Below are positions 1-8,625 of a stretch of DNA of 64,000 nt, one piece after another; positions within the stretch are counted from its first letter, which is position 1, and each line of letters starts with the position of its first letter. Source of the stretch: Rhizobium laguerreae (GTDB lineage: Bacteria > Pseudomonadota > Alphaproteobacteria > Rhizobiales > Rhizobiaceae); NCBI RefSeq assembly GCF_002008165.1, contig NZ_MRDM01000014.1:1221032-1285031 (forward strand). The letters are read 5' to 3'. The position numbers and the translations under genes are program-made. The notes beneath the pieces are model-generated. The model saw only the letters and a list, made by a program, of their open reading frames with translations, had not been told where the DNA came from and did no database searches.

Positions 1-1
1 G

Positions 2-1819
2 TCCGGCGGACAACATGTCGGCTCCTTTGTCGGGCCATTCTGGGGCGATCTTTCGATCCGGGCGCAGATCAGGCTGATCATGCATGAGATGCAGGCAGAC
101 GAGCATCTGCAAACGCCCCACGCACTCGCCTATGCCAGCTCCTGGACAATGGAGGCATTGCGCGGCTACAGGACCTTCGGCGGACTGATCATCAAAAGCG
201 GCCGGCGGCGAGGGCGTCTCGAAAGGTTTTTGGTGCGTGTCGGACGCAATGCCCTCCTTGCCACAGCGCCCGGCGACAAACAGGACAATGACGCCCGGAT
301 TTCCGAAATCCTGCGGGATTTCGAACATCGACTGGCACCGCCGTTTCGAAATTCTCCCGGGCCAAGGTCGGAGAAAAGAAAAGAGACTGCTTCCACTCAA
401 TCGGAAGAGGAATACTGGGAGCATATGTTCGAACGCCCGGATCCGTGGAATTACATCTCGGTCTACGAGCAAGTCAAATATGCGCAGACGTTGAGCCTGA
501 TCCCGGAAGGGATCGAAAAGGCCCTCGAACTCGCCTGCGCCGAAGGAATCTTTACCGAGAAGCTGGCGCCAAGGGTCGGTCGGCTGACGGCCACCGATAT
601 TTCCCAGCGCGCGATCGACAGGGCGATCAAGCGGTGCCGCGACCATGGTAACGTCGAGCTTCGTGTTCTCGATTTCGTCAAAAGCGATGTTCCGCCCGAG
701 CAGGATCTCGTTATCTGTTCCGAAGTCCTCTACTATATGAAGGATGAGGAGATGCTTGCGGCCGTCTGCCGGAAGATGGCCGCAGCAGTGAAGCCGGACG
801 GCTACCTAATCACTGCCCACGCGCATATCCGCCAGGACGAACCCGGCCGAACCGGTTTCGATTGGGGCCATCCTTTCGGTGTCGAGACGATAAAACGGGT
901 TTTTGCCGCGCAGGCCGGCCTCGCCCTGGAAGAGACGATCGACACCGAGCTTTACGCCATCCACCGATTCAGGAAAGGTGCCGTGGCCAATCCCGCCCTG
1001 CGGATCGAAGCGCACGGAGCCCCATTGGATACGGATGTGGCAAAGCACATTATCTGCGGACCGGCGGGCATCGCGCGCGAGGCGGCATGGAAGACGGAGG
1101 TGACCACCTCGGTTCCCATTCTGATGTATCACAGGATCGCAGAAGACGGCCCCGCTGCACTCCGGCGCTTCCGCACGCCGCCGGAGATTTTCCGCAAGCA
1201 GATGCAGTTCCTGAGGCGACAGGGCTATTACAGCGTGACCGCGCAGAACCTGGCAAATCTTCTGCGCAGCGGCAAGCCGATCCAGGGCCGGCCTGTGATG
1301 CTGAGTTTCGACGACGCCTATCTGGATTTCCAGACGAACGCCTACCCGATCCTTGCCGAGAATGATTTCAGCGCCGACGTGTTCGTCGTGACCGATAAGG
1401 TCGGCGGTCGGTCAGATTGGGATTCCGCCCATGGAGAACCTGCACCGCTGATGTCGTGGTCGCAAATTCAGGAATTGCACCAAAAGGGCATCAGCTTCGG
1501 CTCCCACCTCGCATCCCACACACCAGCCAGTGCGATTGATAACGAAGCCCTGCTGGCCGAAGCCATATTATCGCGCGACGCGCTGCAGAGCCGGCTGGGC
1601 GCCCCGGTGGAATCGATCGCACTTCCTTATGGCGGGACAGACTTCAGGGTCCCGGGCATTCTGGCGCTTGCCGGCTATAGCGTCGGCTTCACGACCCGGC
1701 CGGCAAAGGCTACCTTCTCCGATAATTTCTTCGCTCTGCCGCGCTTCGAAGTGCGCGGGGATCGCCCGCTTGAAGCCTTCCCTGAACTCATCGGCCTGCC
1801 CGGAGCCTTTATCGGATGA
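2..1819 (+). CDS. Trifunctional glycosyltransferase / SAM methyltransferase / polysaccharide deacetylase, 5' partial
   Basis: The reading frame is open to the left edge, so the N-terminus lies outside the window; an internal ATG at 80 is not a convincing start. Three parts are visible. The first ~100 residues look like the helical C-terminal end of a GT2 glycosyltransferase. Next comes a class I SAM methyltransferase of the NodS/TPMT type (EEYWEHMF, then LELACAEGIFTEKLA as the SAM loop and DLVICSEVLYYM). The last third is a NodB-type polysaccharide deacetylase with VPILMYHRI, the metal-binding MLSFDDAY and GSHLASHTP, and a late IALPYGG segment. Such fusions would build and then methylate or deacetylate a surface glycan. 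The stop is 7 nt before the next glycosyltransferase, so they are probably co-transcribed. The deacetylase and methyltransferase calls are firm; the glycosyltransferase part is inferred from its C-terminal end only. Confidence 0.8.
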   Translation, partial: SGGQHVGSFVGPFWGDLSIRAQIRLIMHEMQADEHLQTPHALAYASSWTMEALRGYRTFGGLIIKSGRRRGRLERFLVRVGRNALLATAPGDKQDNDARISEILRDFEHRLAPPFRNSPGPRSEKRKETASTQSEEEYWEHMFERPDPWNYISVYEQVKYAQTLSLIPEGIEKALELACAEGIFTEKLAPRVGRLTATDISQRAIDRAIKRCRDHGNVELRVLDFVKSDVPPEQDLVICSEVLYYMKDEEMLAAVCRKMAAAVKPDGYLITAHAHIRQDEPGRTGFDWGHPFGVETIKRVFAAQAGLALEETIDTELYAIHRFRKGAVANPALRIEAHGAPLDTDVAKHIICGPAGIAREAAWKTEVTTSVPILMYHRIAEDGPAALRRFRTPPEIFRKQMQFLRRQGYYSVTAQNLANLLRSGKPIQGRPVMLSFDDAYLDFQTNAYPILAENDFSADVFVVTDKVGGRSDWDSAHGEPAPLMSWSQIQELHQKGISFGSHLASHTPASAIDNEALLAEAILSRDALQSRLGAPVESIALPYGGTDFRVPGILALAGYSVGFTTRPAKATFSDNFFALPRFEVRGDRPLEAFPELIGLPGAFIG

Positions 1820-1826
1820 CAAAGCC

Positions 1827-2903
1827 ATGACTGCCGCAGCATCCCCCTTGGTCACCATCGTCATACCGGCTTACAATGCCGAGAAGACGCTTGTCGAAAC
1901 ATTGCGAAGCGTCTCTGCCCAGTCTTACGACAAGCTCGAAATCCTGGTGGTCGACGACGGGTCGCGGGACGGCACCTTCGATCTTGCGCGCGACTACAGC
2001 CTGACCGATCGCCGTGTCCGTGTTCTCCGCCAGGACAATGGTGGGGTTGCGCGGGCGCGCAACCACGGCATCAAAGAGGCGCGCGGCTTCTATATAGCCC
2101 CTGTCGATGCCGATGACGTGTGGCATCCCAGCAAGATCGAGCTCCAGCTTGAGGCGGTGCTGAAATTTCCCCACGGAAACGGAGTTGCCTACAATTGGTA
2201 TGCGGCGATTGACGAAAACGGCATCATTTTCGGCCATTCGCGCCCGGTCCTGCATCAAGGAAACATCTTCGAACCGCTGTTGCGGGAAAATTTCATCGGC
2301 AATGGCAGCACGCCCTTGATGCCGCGGGCGGAGATTCTTCGCTGCGGCGGCTATGACGCCGGCCTGCGCGACAACGGCGCCGAGGGGTGTGAGGATCTGA
2401 AACTTTATCTGGCGCTCGCCGAAACGCTGCCCTTCGCGCTGGTACCCGATTTTCTGACCGGCTATCGTTTCACGAAGGGCAACATGTCCAGCAATGCCTA
2501 TCGGATGCTGAAGTCCCACGCCTTGGTGATGGCGCCGATCATCGCCCGCTATCCACATTTTGAGCGTGATATCCGGACCGCCGAATTCAACACCGCCTCC
2601 TGGTATTTCAAAAAGGCGTTTCTCGACGACGATTATGCGCAGCTCAAAAAGCTGGCGCCGATGATGGTGAGCAAATACCCCTCACGCCTTGTCATCCATG
2701 GCATGCAGCAGGGATGGCGGCAGGTAAAACGCCACGGCATACGCATAGCGAGGCGCGCCCTGGGCAAGCCTCCGGCCCGACCCAAAACCCGCTTCGTCGC
2801 GGTCATCCCGCAAGCCGGAACAGCTTTCCGCGATCGATACGCCGGCATGCCGGCCAGGGAAGCGCCCAGCCCCATCGCCCAGCGGGTGGCCGACAATGAA
2901 TAG
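1827..2903 (+). CDS. Glycosyltransferase family 2
   Basis: A 358-residue GT-A fold transferase. It begins with VTIVIPAYNAEKTL, followed by VVDDGSRDGT (nucleotide-sugar binding), GVARARNHGI and the metal-binding PVDADDVWHP. A later NGSTPLMPR...GGYDAGL segment with a GCEDLKLYL acceptor-side motif is typical of EPS transferases. The ATG at 1827 is chosen because it sits just before the conserved first strand; the frame is open further upstream but that stretch is a shadow of the preceding gene. It overlaps the ABC exporter downstream by 8 nt. Its closest relative in the window is the transferase starting at 4647, which shares the GNGS and GCEDF/L motifs. The sugar donor and acceptor cannot be told from sequence. 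Confidence 0.9.
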   Translation: MTAAASPLVTIVIPAYNAEKTLVETLRSVSAQSYDKLEILVVDDGSRDGTFDLARDYSLTDRRVRVLRQDNGGVARARNHGIKEARGFYIAPVDADDVWHPSKIELQLEAVLKFPHGNGVAYNWYAAIDENGIIFGHSRPVLHQGNIFEPLLRENFIGNGSTPLMPRAEILRCGGYDAGLRDNGAEGCEDLKLYLALAETLPFALVPDFLTGYRFTKGNMSSNAYRMLKSHALVMAPIIARYPHFERDIRTAEFNTASWYFKKAFLDDDYAQLKKLAPMMVSKYPSRLVIHGMQQGWRQVKRHGIRIARRALGKPPARPKTRFVAVIPQAGTAFRDRYAGMPAREAPSPIAQRVADNE

Positions 2904-4650
2904 GTTTCGAAAACCTGCATCCGCCAAGCCGGCCACCGCCTACAACCTGATCGTGGCAGCTCGGTTCCGCGAGCTTCGGCAACTCGTGCCGGCGCTGCGG
3001 TTCAAGATGACGGTGATGATCGTCCTCGGAATTCTCACCGGCCTTTCGGAAATGATCGGGATAACCCTTCTGGTCAGCCTGGTCTTTCTTCTCGGGCAGC
3101 AAGGCCCGGTTTCCGGCTCCGCCATTGCATGGCTCCCGGCGTTTTTCGGCAACATCGACCTCAGCCTTTCCAAGCCTGTCCTGATCGGCATTCTCATCGG
3201 CTCCATCCTCCTGCGGATTTTTCTGGGATGCGCCAACTCGCTCATCTCGAGCGCGATCAATCATCGGATTAGCGACAGGATGCGGGATCGCCTCTACGCT
3301 AAGGTCCTGGCCATTCCTTTCCAGCGATTTCAGGACTATGAGCGTAGCGACCTGATCAACGTCATCGCCACGGAATCCTATGCGGTCTCCTCGGCGCATG
3401 CCAGCCTGGTGCGGTTGGGGGTCAATTTCGGCACGATCGTGATCTTCGGCGTCGGCATGGTGGTGATGGCCTGGCCGATCGCTTTACTCGGGCTCATCTT
3501 CGGCGTCCTCCATAATTTCGCATTAGGCTTCTTTGCCGGCGCCTACCGGCGCGTGGGAGCCTCGGCGGTGGCGGCAGTGGAGGCATTGACGCAACTGAGC
3601 TGGACAACGCTCCAAACTGCCAAGGCCGTCAAAAGCTTCGGCCTCGAGAAGCGCCACCAGCAGCTCTTCGCGGCGCTTTCCAGGGAGGTCGGCCAGACTT
3701 GGCGCCGGTCGGACTGGATGGGCGCGACGACCTCGCTTGTGAGCGAAATCCTGACGTTCGGTGTCATCCTGACGATCATTCTATCCTCGGAATTCCTGCC
3801 GGTGGATTTCAAGGCGGCGCTCTCGGCCACGATCCTTCTCTACAGGCTGCAGCCGCATATCAAAGGATTCGATTCCCAGATTCTGAGTCTTTACGAGATG
3901 GAAGCGTCCCTGCAAAACGTCCTGGCGCTGCTTGCGGAGAAGGATGACATCAAACTGACCTCGCAAGGAGAGCCGGTCACCCGCCTGGCGGAGGCGATTG
4001 TCTTCCACAACGTCTCGTTCGCCTATGAGCGGTCGAACGCCCCGGCTGTTGACGATCTCAGCTTCTCCATCAGGGCAGGCGAAACGACGGCTCTGACGGG
4101 GCCGAGCGGCTCCGGCAAAACCACAATCCTCAACATGATTCTCGATCTCAACCCGCCGAGCCAAGGCGTGATCACCATTGACGGAAGGGACCTCGCAACC
4201 ATTGACCGTTCCAGTTGGCTGGAGCTGCTCTCCGTGTCGGGTCAGGACGTTGAACTGATGGAGGGCACAGTCCTCGACAACATCCGGTTTCGTCGCGATA
4301 TATCGGAGCAGGATATCCGCTGGGCGGCCGATGTGGCCTGCGCAACGGAGTTCATCAACGATCTGCCGTATGGCTTCGATGAATGGCTGGGCGACGAGGC
4401 GATCCGGCTTTCGGGCGGACAAAGGCAACGCATAGGCCTGGCGCGCGCGCTCGCCGGCCGGCCTCAGATCCTGCTGTTGGACGAAGCGACGAGCGCGCTC
4501 GACGAAGATACCGAGATGCGGGTGTTTTCGGCGATGAAAGAAGACGCCGGCAGAACGCTCATCGTCGTTAGCCATCGGCCCGCTGTGGCCAGGCTGATGA
4601 AGAATCGGATCAATCTCCGCCCCCCCGCTCCCACGTCGAAGCTCGGGTGA
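2896..4650 (+). CDS. ABC exporter, fused membrane and ATPase domains (MsbA-like)
   Basis: A 584-residue half-transporter. The N-terminal ~330 residues hold about six membrane segments (first near residue 40, VIVLGILTGL). The C-terminal ATPase has Walker A GPSGSGKTT, Q-loop SVSGQDVEL, signature LSGGQRQR, Walker B ILLLDEATSALDE and H-loop VVSHRP, so it should be active as a homodimer. It overlaps both neighbours (8 nt upstream, GTGA overlap downstream), placing it inside a glycosyltransferase operon. This suggests export of a lipid-linked oligosaccharide or other glycan made by the adjacent transferases. A general lipid flippase role cannot be excluded. Confidence 0.88.
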   Translation: MNRFRKPASAKPATAYNLIVAARFRELRQLVPALRFKMTVMIVLGILTGLSEMIGITLLVSLVFLLGQQGPVSGSAIAWLPAFFGNIDLSLSKPVLIGILIGSILLRIFLGCANSLISSAINHRISDRMRDRLYAKVLAIPFQRFQDYERSDLINVIATESYAVSSAHASLVRLGVNFGTIVIFGVGMVVMAWPIALLGLIFGVLHNFALGFFAGAYRRVGASAVAAVEALTQLSWTTLQTAKAVKSFGLEKRHQQLFAALSREVGQTWRRSDWMGATTSLVSEILTFGVILTIILSSEFLPVDFKAALSATILLYRLQPHIKGFDSQILSLYEMEASLQNVLALLAEKDDIKLTSQGEPVTRLAEAIVFHNVSFAYERSNAPAVDDLSFSIRAGETTALTGPSGSGKTTILNMILDLNPPSQGVITIDGRDLATIDRSSWLELLSVSGQDVELMEGTVLDNIRFRRDISEQDIRWAADVACATEFINDLPYGFDEWLGDEAIRLSGGQRQRIGLARALAGRPQILLLDEATSALDEDTEMRVFSAMKEDAGRTLIVVSHRPAVARLMKNRINLRPPAPTSKLG

Positions 4651-5771
4651 CGGAGATGGATATGTCAACGATGTCCGGGATTTGGGTGGCCGTCGTGATC
4701 CCCGCCTATAACGCCAGAGACTACCTTGCCCAGACGCTCCAGTCCGTCATCGACCAGACCCACAAGGCGCTGGAGATCGTCATCGTCGACGACGGCTCGA
4801 CGGACGACACAGCCTCGATCTGTCGCCATTTTGCCGCAAGTGATCCAAGGATCCGGATTGTCTCGACTGAAAACCGTGGCGTCGCCGCGGCCCGCAACGC
4901 TGGGATTGAAGCATCGAAATCCGACTACATCGCCTTCCTCGATGCCGACGATCTGTGGCATCCGACCTATATCGAAAGAATGCTTTCGGCTCTCCATCCC
5001 CTGCCGAACACCTGGGGCGCGGTCTATGCTCTTCACCGTCTCATCGATCCCGAGGGATATTGCATGAGATCCGGTTCGTCACTGAACGCCAGGGACACCA
5101 TTTTCACCCGTCATCTCGTATTCCGCTTCGTCGGCAATGGCAGCGGCTTCATGGTTCGCCGCGCAGTCATTGAGAAGATCGGTGGCTACGATCCAAGTTA
5201 TGCCAGGCAGGGTATCGGAGGATGCGAGGATTTCGACTTCGAACTTCGTACAGCTGAGCATTTCAAGATCGAGACGGTGCCGTTGGGTCTAGTGGGATAT
5301 CGTGTTCATTCAGCAGCCATGTCTTCCGACAGGTCGCAAATGGCGCTATCGCTTCTGGCTGTGACGGAGCAATGTATCGCCCGCAATCCACAGCTTCCAA
5401 CTTTTGTCGTCAATTGCGCCCGCGCCTCGGCGAATCTTTATGCATTTTCAAAATTTGCCGCATTGAAAGATTGGCGCCGCGCCGCGACCTCGCTCAAGCA
5501 CATTTATCATCATAGCCCAATGCTTGCTTCCGGCATCCTGTTCAAATTGATCCTTTCAAAAGCCGACAGAGCCGCACGCAGGACATTGTCCAAAGCCTGG
5601 CCAGCCAAGGAACAAAAGGGAAAGAATTTCAGGAAATTCGAAGAGATAGACCCACTTGTCCCATTGGTTGGCGGTTGGACACGCTTCAGGACGAAGGCAT
5701 TGTTAAGGCACTTGTCGGAGATCGATCGATCCGGCGAGTGCTCTGCGGCGGCCTCGTCGCAGGAGGCTTGA
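4647..5771 (+). CDS. Glycosyltransferase family 2
   Basis: A 374-residue transferase with VAVVIPAYNARDYL, VIVDDGSTDDT, GVAAARNAGI and FLDADDLWHP, then GNGSGFMVRR and GCEDFDFEL. The GTG at 4647 overlaps the stop of the ABC exporter (GTGA), which fits translational coupling; ATG codons at 4656, 4662 and 4671 are alternatives that keep the whole catalytic domain. The C-terminal ~110 residues are basic and carry no recognised domain. It is the last gene of the first block and is followed by 1.3 kb with no convincing gene. It probably acts on the same glycan as the transferase at 1827. Confidence 0.88.
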   Translation: MTEMDMSTMSGIWVAVVIPAYNARDYLAQTLQSVIDQTHKALEIVIVDDGSTDDTASICRHFAASDPRIRIVSTENRGVAAARNAGIEASKSDYIAFLDADDLWHPTYIERMLSALHPLPNTWGAVYALHRLIDPEGYCMRSGSSLNARDTIFTRHLVFRFVGNGSGFMVRRAVIEKIGGYDPSYARQGIGGCEDFDFELRTAEHFKIETVPLGLVGYRVHSAAMSSDRSQMALSLLAVTEQCIARNPQLPTFVVNCARASANLYAFSKFAALKDWRRAATSLKHIYHHSPMLASGILFKLILSKADRAARRTLSKAWPAKEQKGKNFRKFEEIDPLVPLVGGWTRFRTKALLRHLSEIDRSGECSAAASSQEA

Positions 5772-7088
5772 TGCTTGCCGACTACACATCTGTTGGTGGC
5801 GCCAGCGCCGGCGGCAGTTTTTCGCCCGGCTGCTCAAAAATCTGAAGGTTTAACAACCCATCACTTCAATCGGCGTGGCGACTACCTCGCTACCTTCTAT
5901 TACGAATTTGATAATTAATCAGAATAGTAAGAGCAAATAAGAGAACAAGATATAAAAAAAGCAATTACCCCAATAATGATCTGTGACAATACAGAGTTTT
6001 ACTGTAATCATCCTTATGCACGTGCAAACATTCTTAGCAGAGGACCCGTCACCCACCCCGGCGGGTCCTCGACTTTGCCTTTTTGGCTGATTGCAACAAA
6101 TGCGACAGCCGTTATCGCTGCATCGGCATAAATAGATTTCACCGCGGATGGCGATACTATCGCTGTTGAGTTCGGTTTGATCAGAAAATCCCCCGTCATC
6201 GGCAAGTGAAGAGCAAAATTCGGGTTCTATTCCGTCAATATTTCGACCATCGCCTCAATTCACCTCGGTGATGCTTCCGGATCTGCAATGAAATTGCGGA
6301 GACAGAAAGATCATCATCAATTCGAGACTACCATCCGATAGAATTTCATAAGCATCACTGCCGCAATTTAGAACAACAAATCAATTGATTACCATCATGT
6401 ATAAACTTAATCGTCTTACAATTGATTTTTAAACACAACCATTGTCTGAAATTAACAATTTTACCTTTTGATAAATTTTATCCCGATGAACTCAATTATC
6501 AATTTCATATATTGTGCATACATTTTCAAGGAGCATCAGCATTACCCTCGACTTGGGAACAGAGGATCTACCGAAAGCTACTTCTCCCGCCGGGCTCTCA
6601 ACGACCCCGGCAAATGCCTGCATCATCGGTGATGATTGGTCACCGCGGATGGCCCAACAATCCTGGGACGGTCGCGAGGAGAAAAGTTGCCGATGCAAAA
6701 CACGACCGCTGGGCTGAAGTGTAATATATTGATAAATAAAGGGTATCTCTTATCTGCCTGCGACCTGCACCGAACAGGTCGGCCAACAGCATTCGGTCTG
6801 CCTTTTCAAAAGTCGGCATATAAGCCTGGACTCGCAATTGAAATACCGGCACAAAACTCAACGACCTAAGACATTCCTGTCCTCTTTGACGAGCCTCCCG
6901 ATACGACACAAGCGATTGCTCGCGGCGCAGTTGACATGTCCTGATTCAACACGCGTGCGGCCTGTAAGATGGCTGACCTGTGTCGAAATGGTCGCACTTC
7001 CCAAACGAATTAACCCTTCATAAAGCATTTGCTTGCTCAACTTATAATCTGTGTCATGGTCACTGTAAGTAGTGAGGGAGCCGACCTG
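5772..7088. other. AT-rich intergenic region without a convincing gene
   Basis: About 1.3 kb between the last glycosyltransferase of the first block and a small gene at 7089. Short open frames here have no codon bias or protein-like composition. Base composition between about 5880 and 6500 is clearly more AT-rich than the coding flanks. The only clear structure is the inverted repeat at 6040-6070. A TATAAT at 7043-7048 lies 40 nt before the next start and could be a -10 box, but no matching -35 is seen. The stretch may be old, decayed DNA at the edge of the YcaO-TfuA block. Confidence 0.6.
6040..6085 (+). terminator. Probable rho-independent terminator
   Basis: Perfect 9-bp inverted repeat GAGGACCCG (6040-6048) and CGGGTCCTC (6062-6070) with a 13-nt loop, followed by a T-rich run (TTTGCCTTTTT) on the plus strand. 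It lies 270 nt past the glycosyltransferase stop, so it may end that operon or an unseen small RNA. Confidence 0.5.
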
Positions 7089-7295
7089 ATGAGTGATATA
7101 GCATCGCAGATTCCGGAATTTGGTTACGATGAGCGCGTGATGATCTGCCGGAAGCAGATCGAGAAGGCGGTCTATCAGTTCATTGCAAATACGAAGGTCG
7201 AGGGATGCGATCCGGCGGAAGTCGCAATGGCCATCGCAGACATTGCCGACGATTACATTCTGTTGCTGGCCCAGAAGCGCAACCTGACCCATTGA
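7089..7295 (+). CDS. Small helical protein of unknown function
   Basis: A 68-residue protein starting at ATG 7089, preceded by a GAGGGAG ribosome binding site about 8 nt upstream. It is predicted to be mostly helical, with acidic and hydrophobic alternation (KQIEKAVYQFIA, AEVAMAIADIADDYILLLAQ) and no signal peptide or membrane segment. The upstream in-frame start at 7029 would add 20 residues without a ribosome binding site. It lies next to, but on the opposite strand from, the YcaO-TfuA operon, with an 11-bp inverted repeat in between. I do not recognise the family. Confidence 0.6.
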   Translation: MSDIASQIPEFGYDERVMICRKQIEKAVYQFIANTKVEGCDPAEVAMAIADIADDYILLLAQKRNLTH

Positions 7296-7475
7296 GATGA
7301 AGGGTCGGTCGTTGATCGGCTTGTCGTGCAGAAGACATTGAGTGCGAAATCGCGCCGCCTCCCTGCCCGGAGGCAACGTCAGCGAAGCCGCTTACCCCTC
7401 GCTTGAAACCATCCGTGCTTGAAACAAACGGCCCCGTTCGATTGACGACTGCGCGGTTGCGCCCAACCACACGCA

Positions 7476-7511
7476 ATAACCCCGAAGATCGAAGCTCACT
7501 TTCGGGGTTAT
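7476..7511. terminator. Hairpin between convergent genes, possible two-way terminator
   Basis: Perfect 11-bp inverted repeat: ATAACCCCGAA at 7476-7486 and TTCGGGGTTAT at 7501-7511, loop 14 nt. It sits between the convergent ends of the small gene at 7089 and the minus-strand operon ending at 7566. There is no T-run on either side, so termination is likely but not certain. Confidence 0.5.
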
Positions 7512-7565
7512 GCGCGGGTTTGAAGTGATGAAGCGTTCTCGGCGCGCCCTATCGGACGCGTCGTA

Positions 7566-7814
7566 CTAATGACTTCTCACACTCACTTGCGGAACCGGGG
7601 AGCTCAATTCGGCCAATTCCCTGGTCAAGCCCTCCCCGACTTCCTGCTTCACTGCCTCGAGCGCAAGGTCGAGGCAATTCGTCGCGAACGGGAGTTTGAC
7701 ATCCTGAGCGACCTGTCGCGCATAGGCGATCATCCGCGCCAACGCGACGAGCTCTTCCAGACCGTCTTCCGCCCCTTGGTCTGCATCTATCTTGACAACC
7801 GATGTCACGCCCAT
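7566..7814 (-). CDS. Small acidic protein at the end of the YcaO-TfuA operon
   Basis: An 82-residue protein. The ATG at 7814 is chosen because GGAGGA precedes it by 7 nt; a TTG start at 7829 would place the ribosome binding site inside the gene. The protein is acidic and helical (GLEELVALARMIAYARQVA, LALEAVKQEVGEGL) with one cysteine and no membrane segment. It follows tfuA by about 100 nt in the same direction, so it could be the last operon gene. The opposite-strand frame over the same bases is arginine-rich and is rejected. No family recognised. It could be a partner or accessory protein, or an unrelated neighbour. Confidence 0.55.
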   Translation of the reverse strand: MGVTSVVKIDADQGAEDGLEELVALARMIAYARQVAQDVKLPFATNCLDLALEAVKQEVGEGLTRELAELSSPVPQVSVRSH

Positions 7815-7917
7815 GCCCCATTCCTCCAATGAATTGAAGAAATGATACGCGTGTGGAGGTGATCCAGCCCGTGAAAAAAGCGTGACACAACCCTCGGTGA
7901 CTATTGCCGATTTCAGT

Positions 7918-8625
7918 TCACAATGCAGGGCGCGTGGGGAATGAGGTGTTGTGCAGTTTCCAGGGCTGATCGGCAGTCGAGCGAATGTCGCGGACGTCCT
8001 GCACCACTTTCAATAATCCCAAGGCATCGATGCGTTTTTGATCGACGGCGTTCGACAGAAGTGTCGCCAGCAGTCGCTGACGATCCGGCTCGGCCAGCCC
8101 TGCACACTGCTCGACGACCGCCCGCCACGTTCGCTTCTTGAAGAATATCGCGCTTGCGGTATCGTCGAGCTGTTGGCGCAACCGACTTTCCAGCAGCCCG
8201 CGATCCTCCATCGCATCGAGCGTTGCGCTGACATTGACGAGCGGTACCGTCAGCGGCTTGCTGCCCAGCGCGCTCGGCGCGTGCGTGAGCGCGACGGCGG
8301 CATCGTCGACCAGCCGGCCGGTGCGATAGTCTTCGAAAATGCGGCCGATTCCGATCATGCCGAACGGATGACATTCGGCAGCGCGCAACGCGCCCATGCT
8401 TGCCGCCCCGAGAACCGCGACACCCAGCGACAGAGCATGGAGAATTTCCTTGTGCCAGACCGGTGCGGCATATTCGAAGCCGCCGTCGATCAGGCCGATG
8501 ACATTGGCACCCTGCTCCACCGCGGCTAGGACATCGCCTTGCGTGGCAGGCGGCAAGACGCGTATCCCCTCGCCGGCAAGCGACGCCGCATCGGGAAGAC
8601 TGGGACCTGCGAAAATGAGCTTCAA
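7918..8625 (-). CDS. TfuA-like protein
   Basis: A 235-residue TfuA-family protein. The core is easy to see: IFAGPSL at the start, GLIDGGFE, then WHKEILHALSLGV and VLGAASMGALRAAE. TfuA proteins act with YcaO enzymes; in thioviridamide-type pathways and in methanogen McrA modification the pair installs a backbone thioamide, TfuA being thought to help deliver sulfur. Here it overlaps the ycaO gene by 4 nt (ATGA), so the two products should be made in matched amounts. The family is also named after the trifolitoxin locus of R. leguminosarum, but this operon does not look like that locus, having no cysteine-bearing TfxA-like peptide. Family call firm, chemistry inferred. Confidence 0.88.
   Translation of the reverse strand: MKLIFAGPSLPDAASLAGEGIRVLPPATQGDVLAAVEQGANVIGLIDGGFEYAAPVWHKEILHALSLGVAVLGAASMGALRAAECHPFGMIGIGRIFEDYRTGRLVDDAAVALTHAPSALGSKPLTVPLVNVSATLDAMEDRGLLESRLRQQLDDTASAIFFKKRTWRAVVEQCAGLAEPDRQRLLATLLSNAVDQKRIDALGLLKVVQDVRDIRSTADQPWKLHNTSFPTRPAL

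Noticed and set aside
7569..7832. Plus-strand open frame over the 82-residue minus-strand gene
   Set aside because: No ribosome binding site and a His/Arg-rich composition; the minus-strand frame has GGAGGA at the right spacing and protein-like helices.
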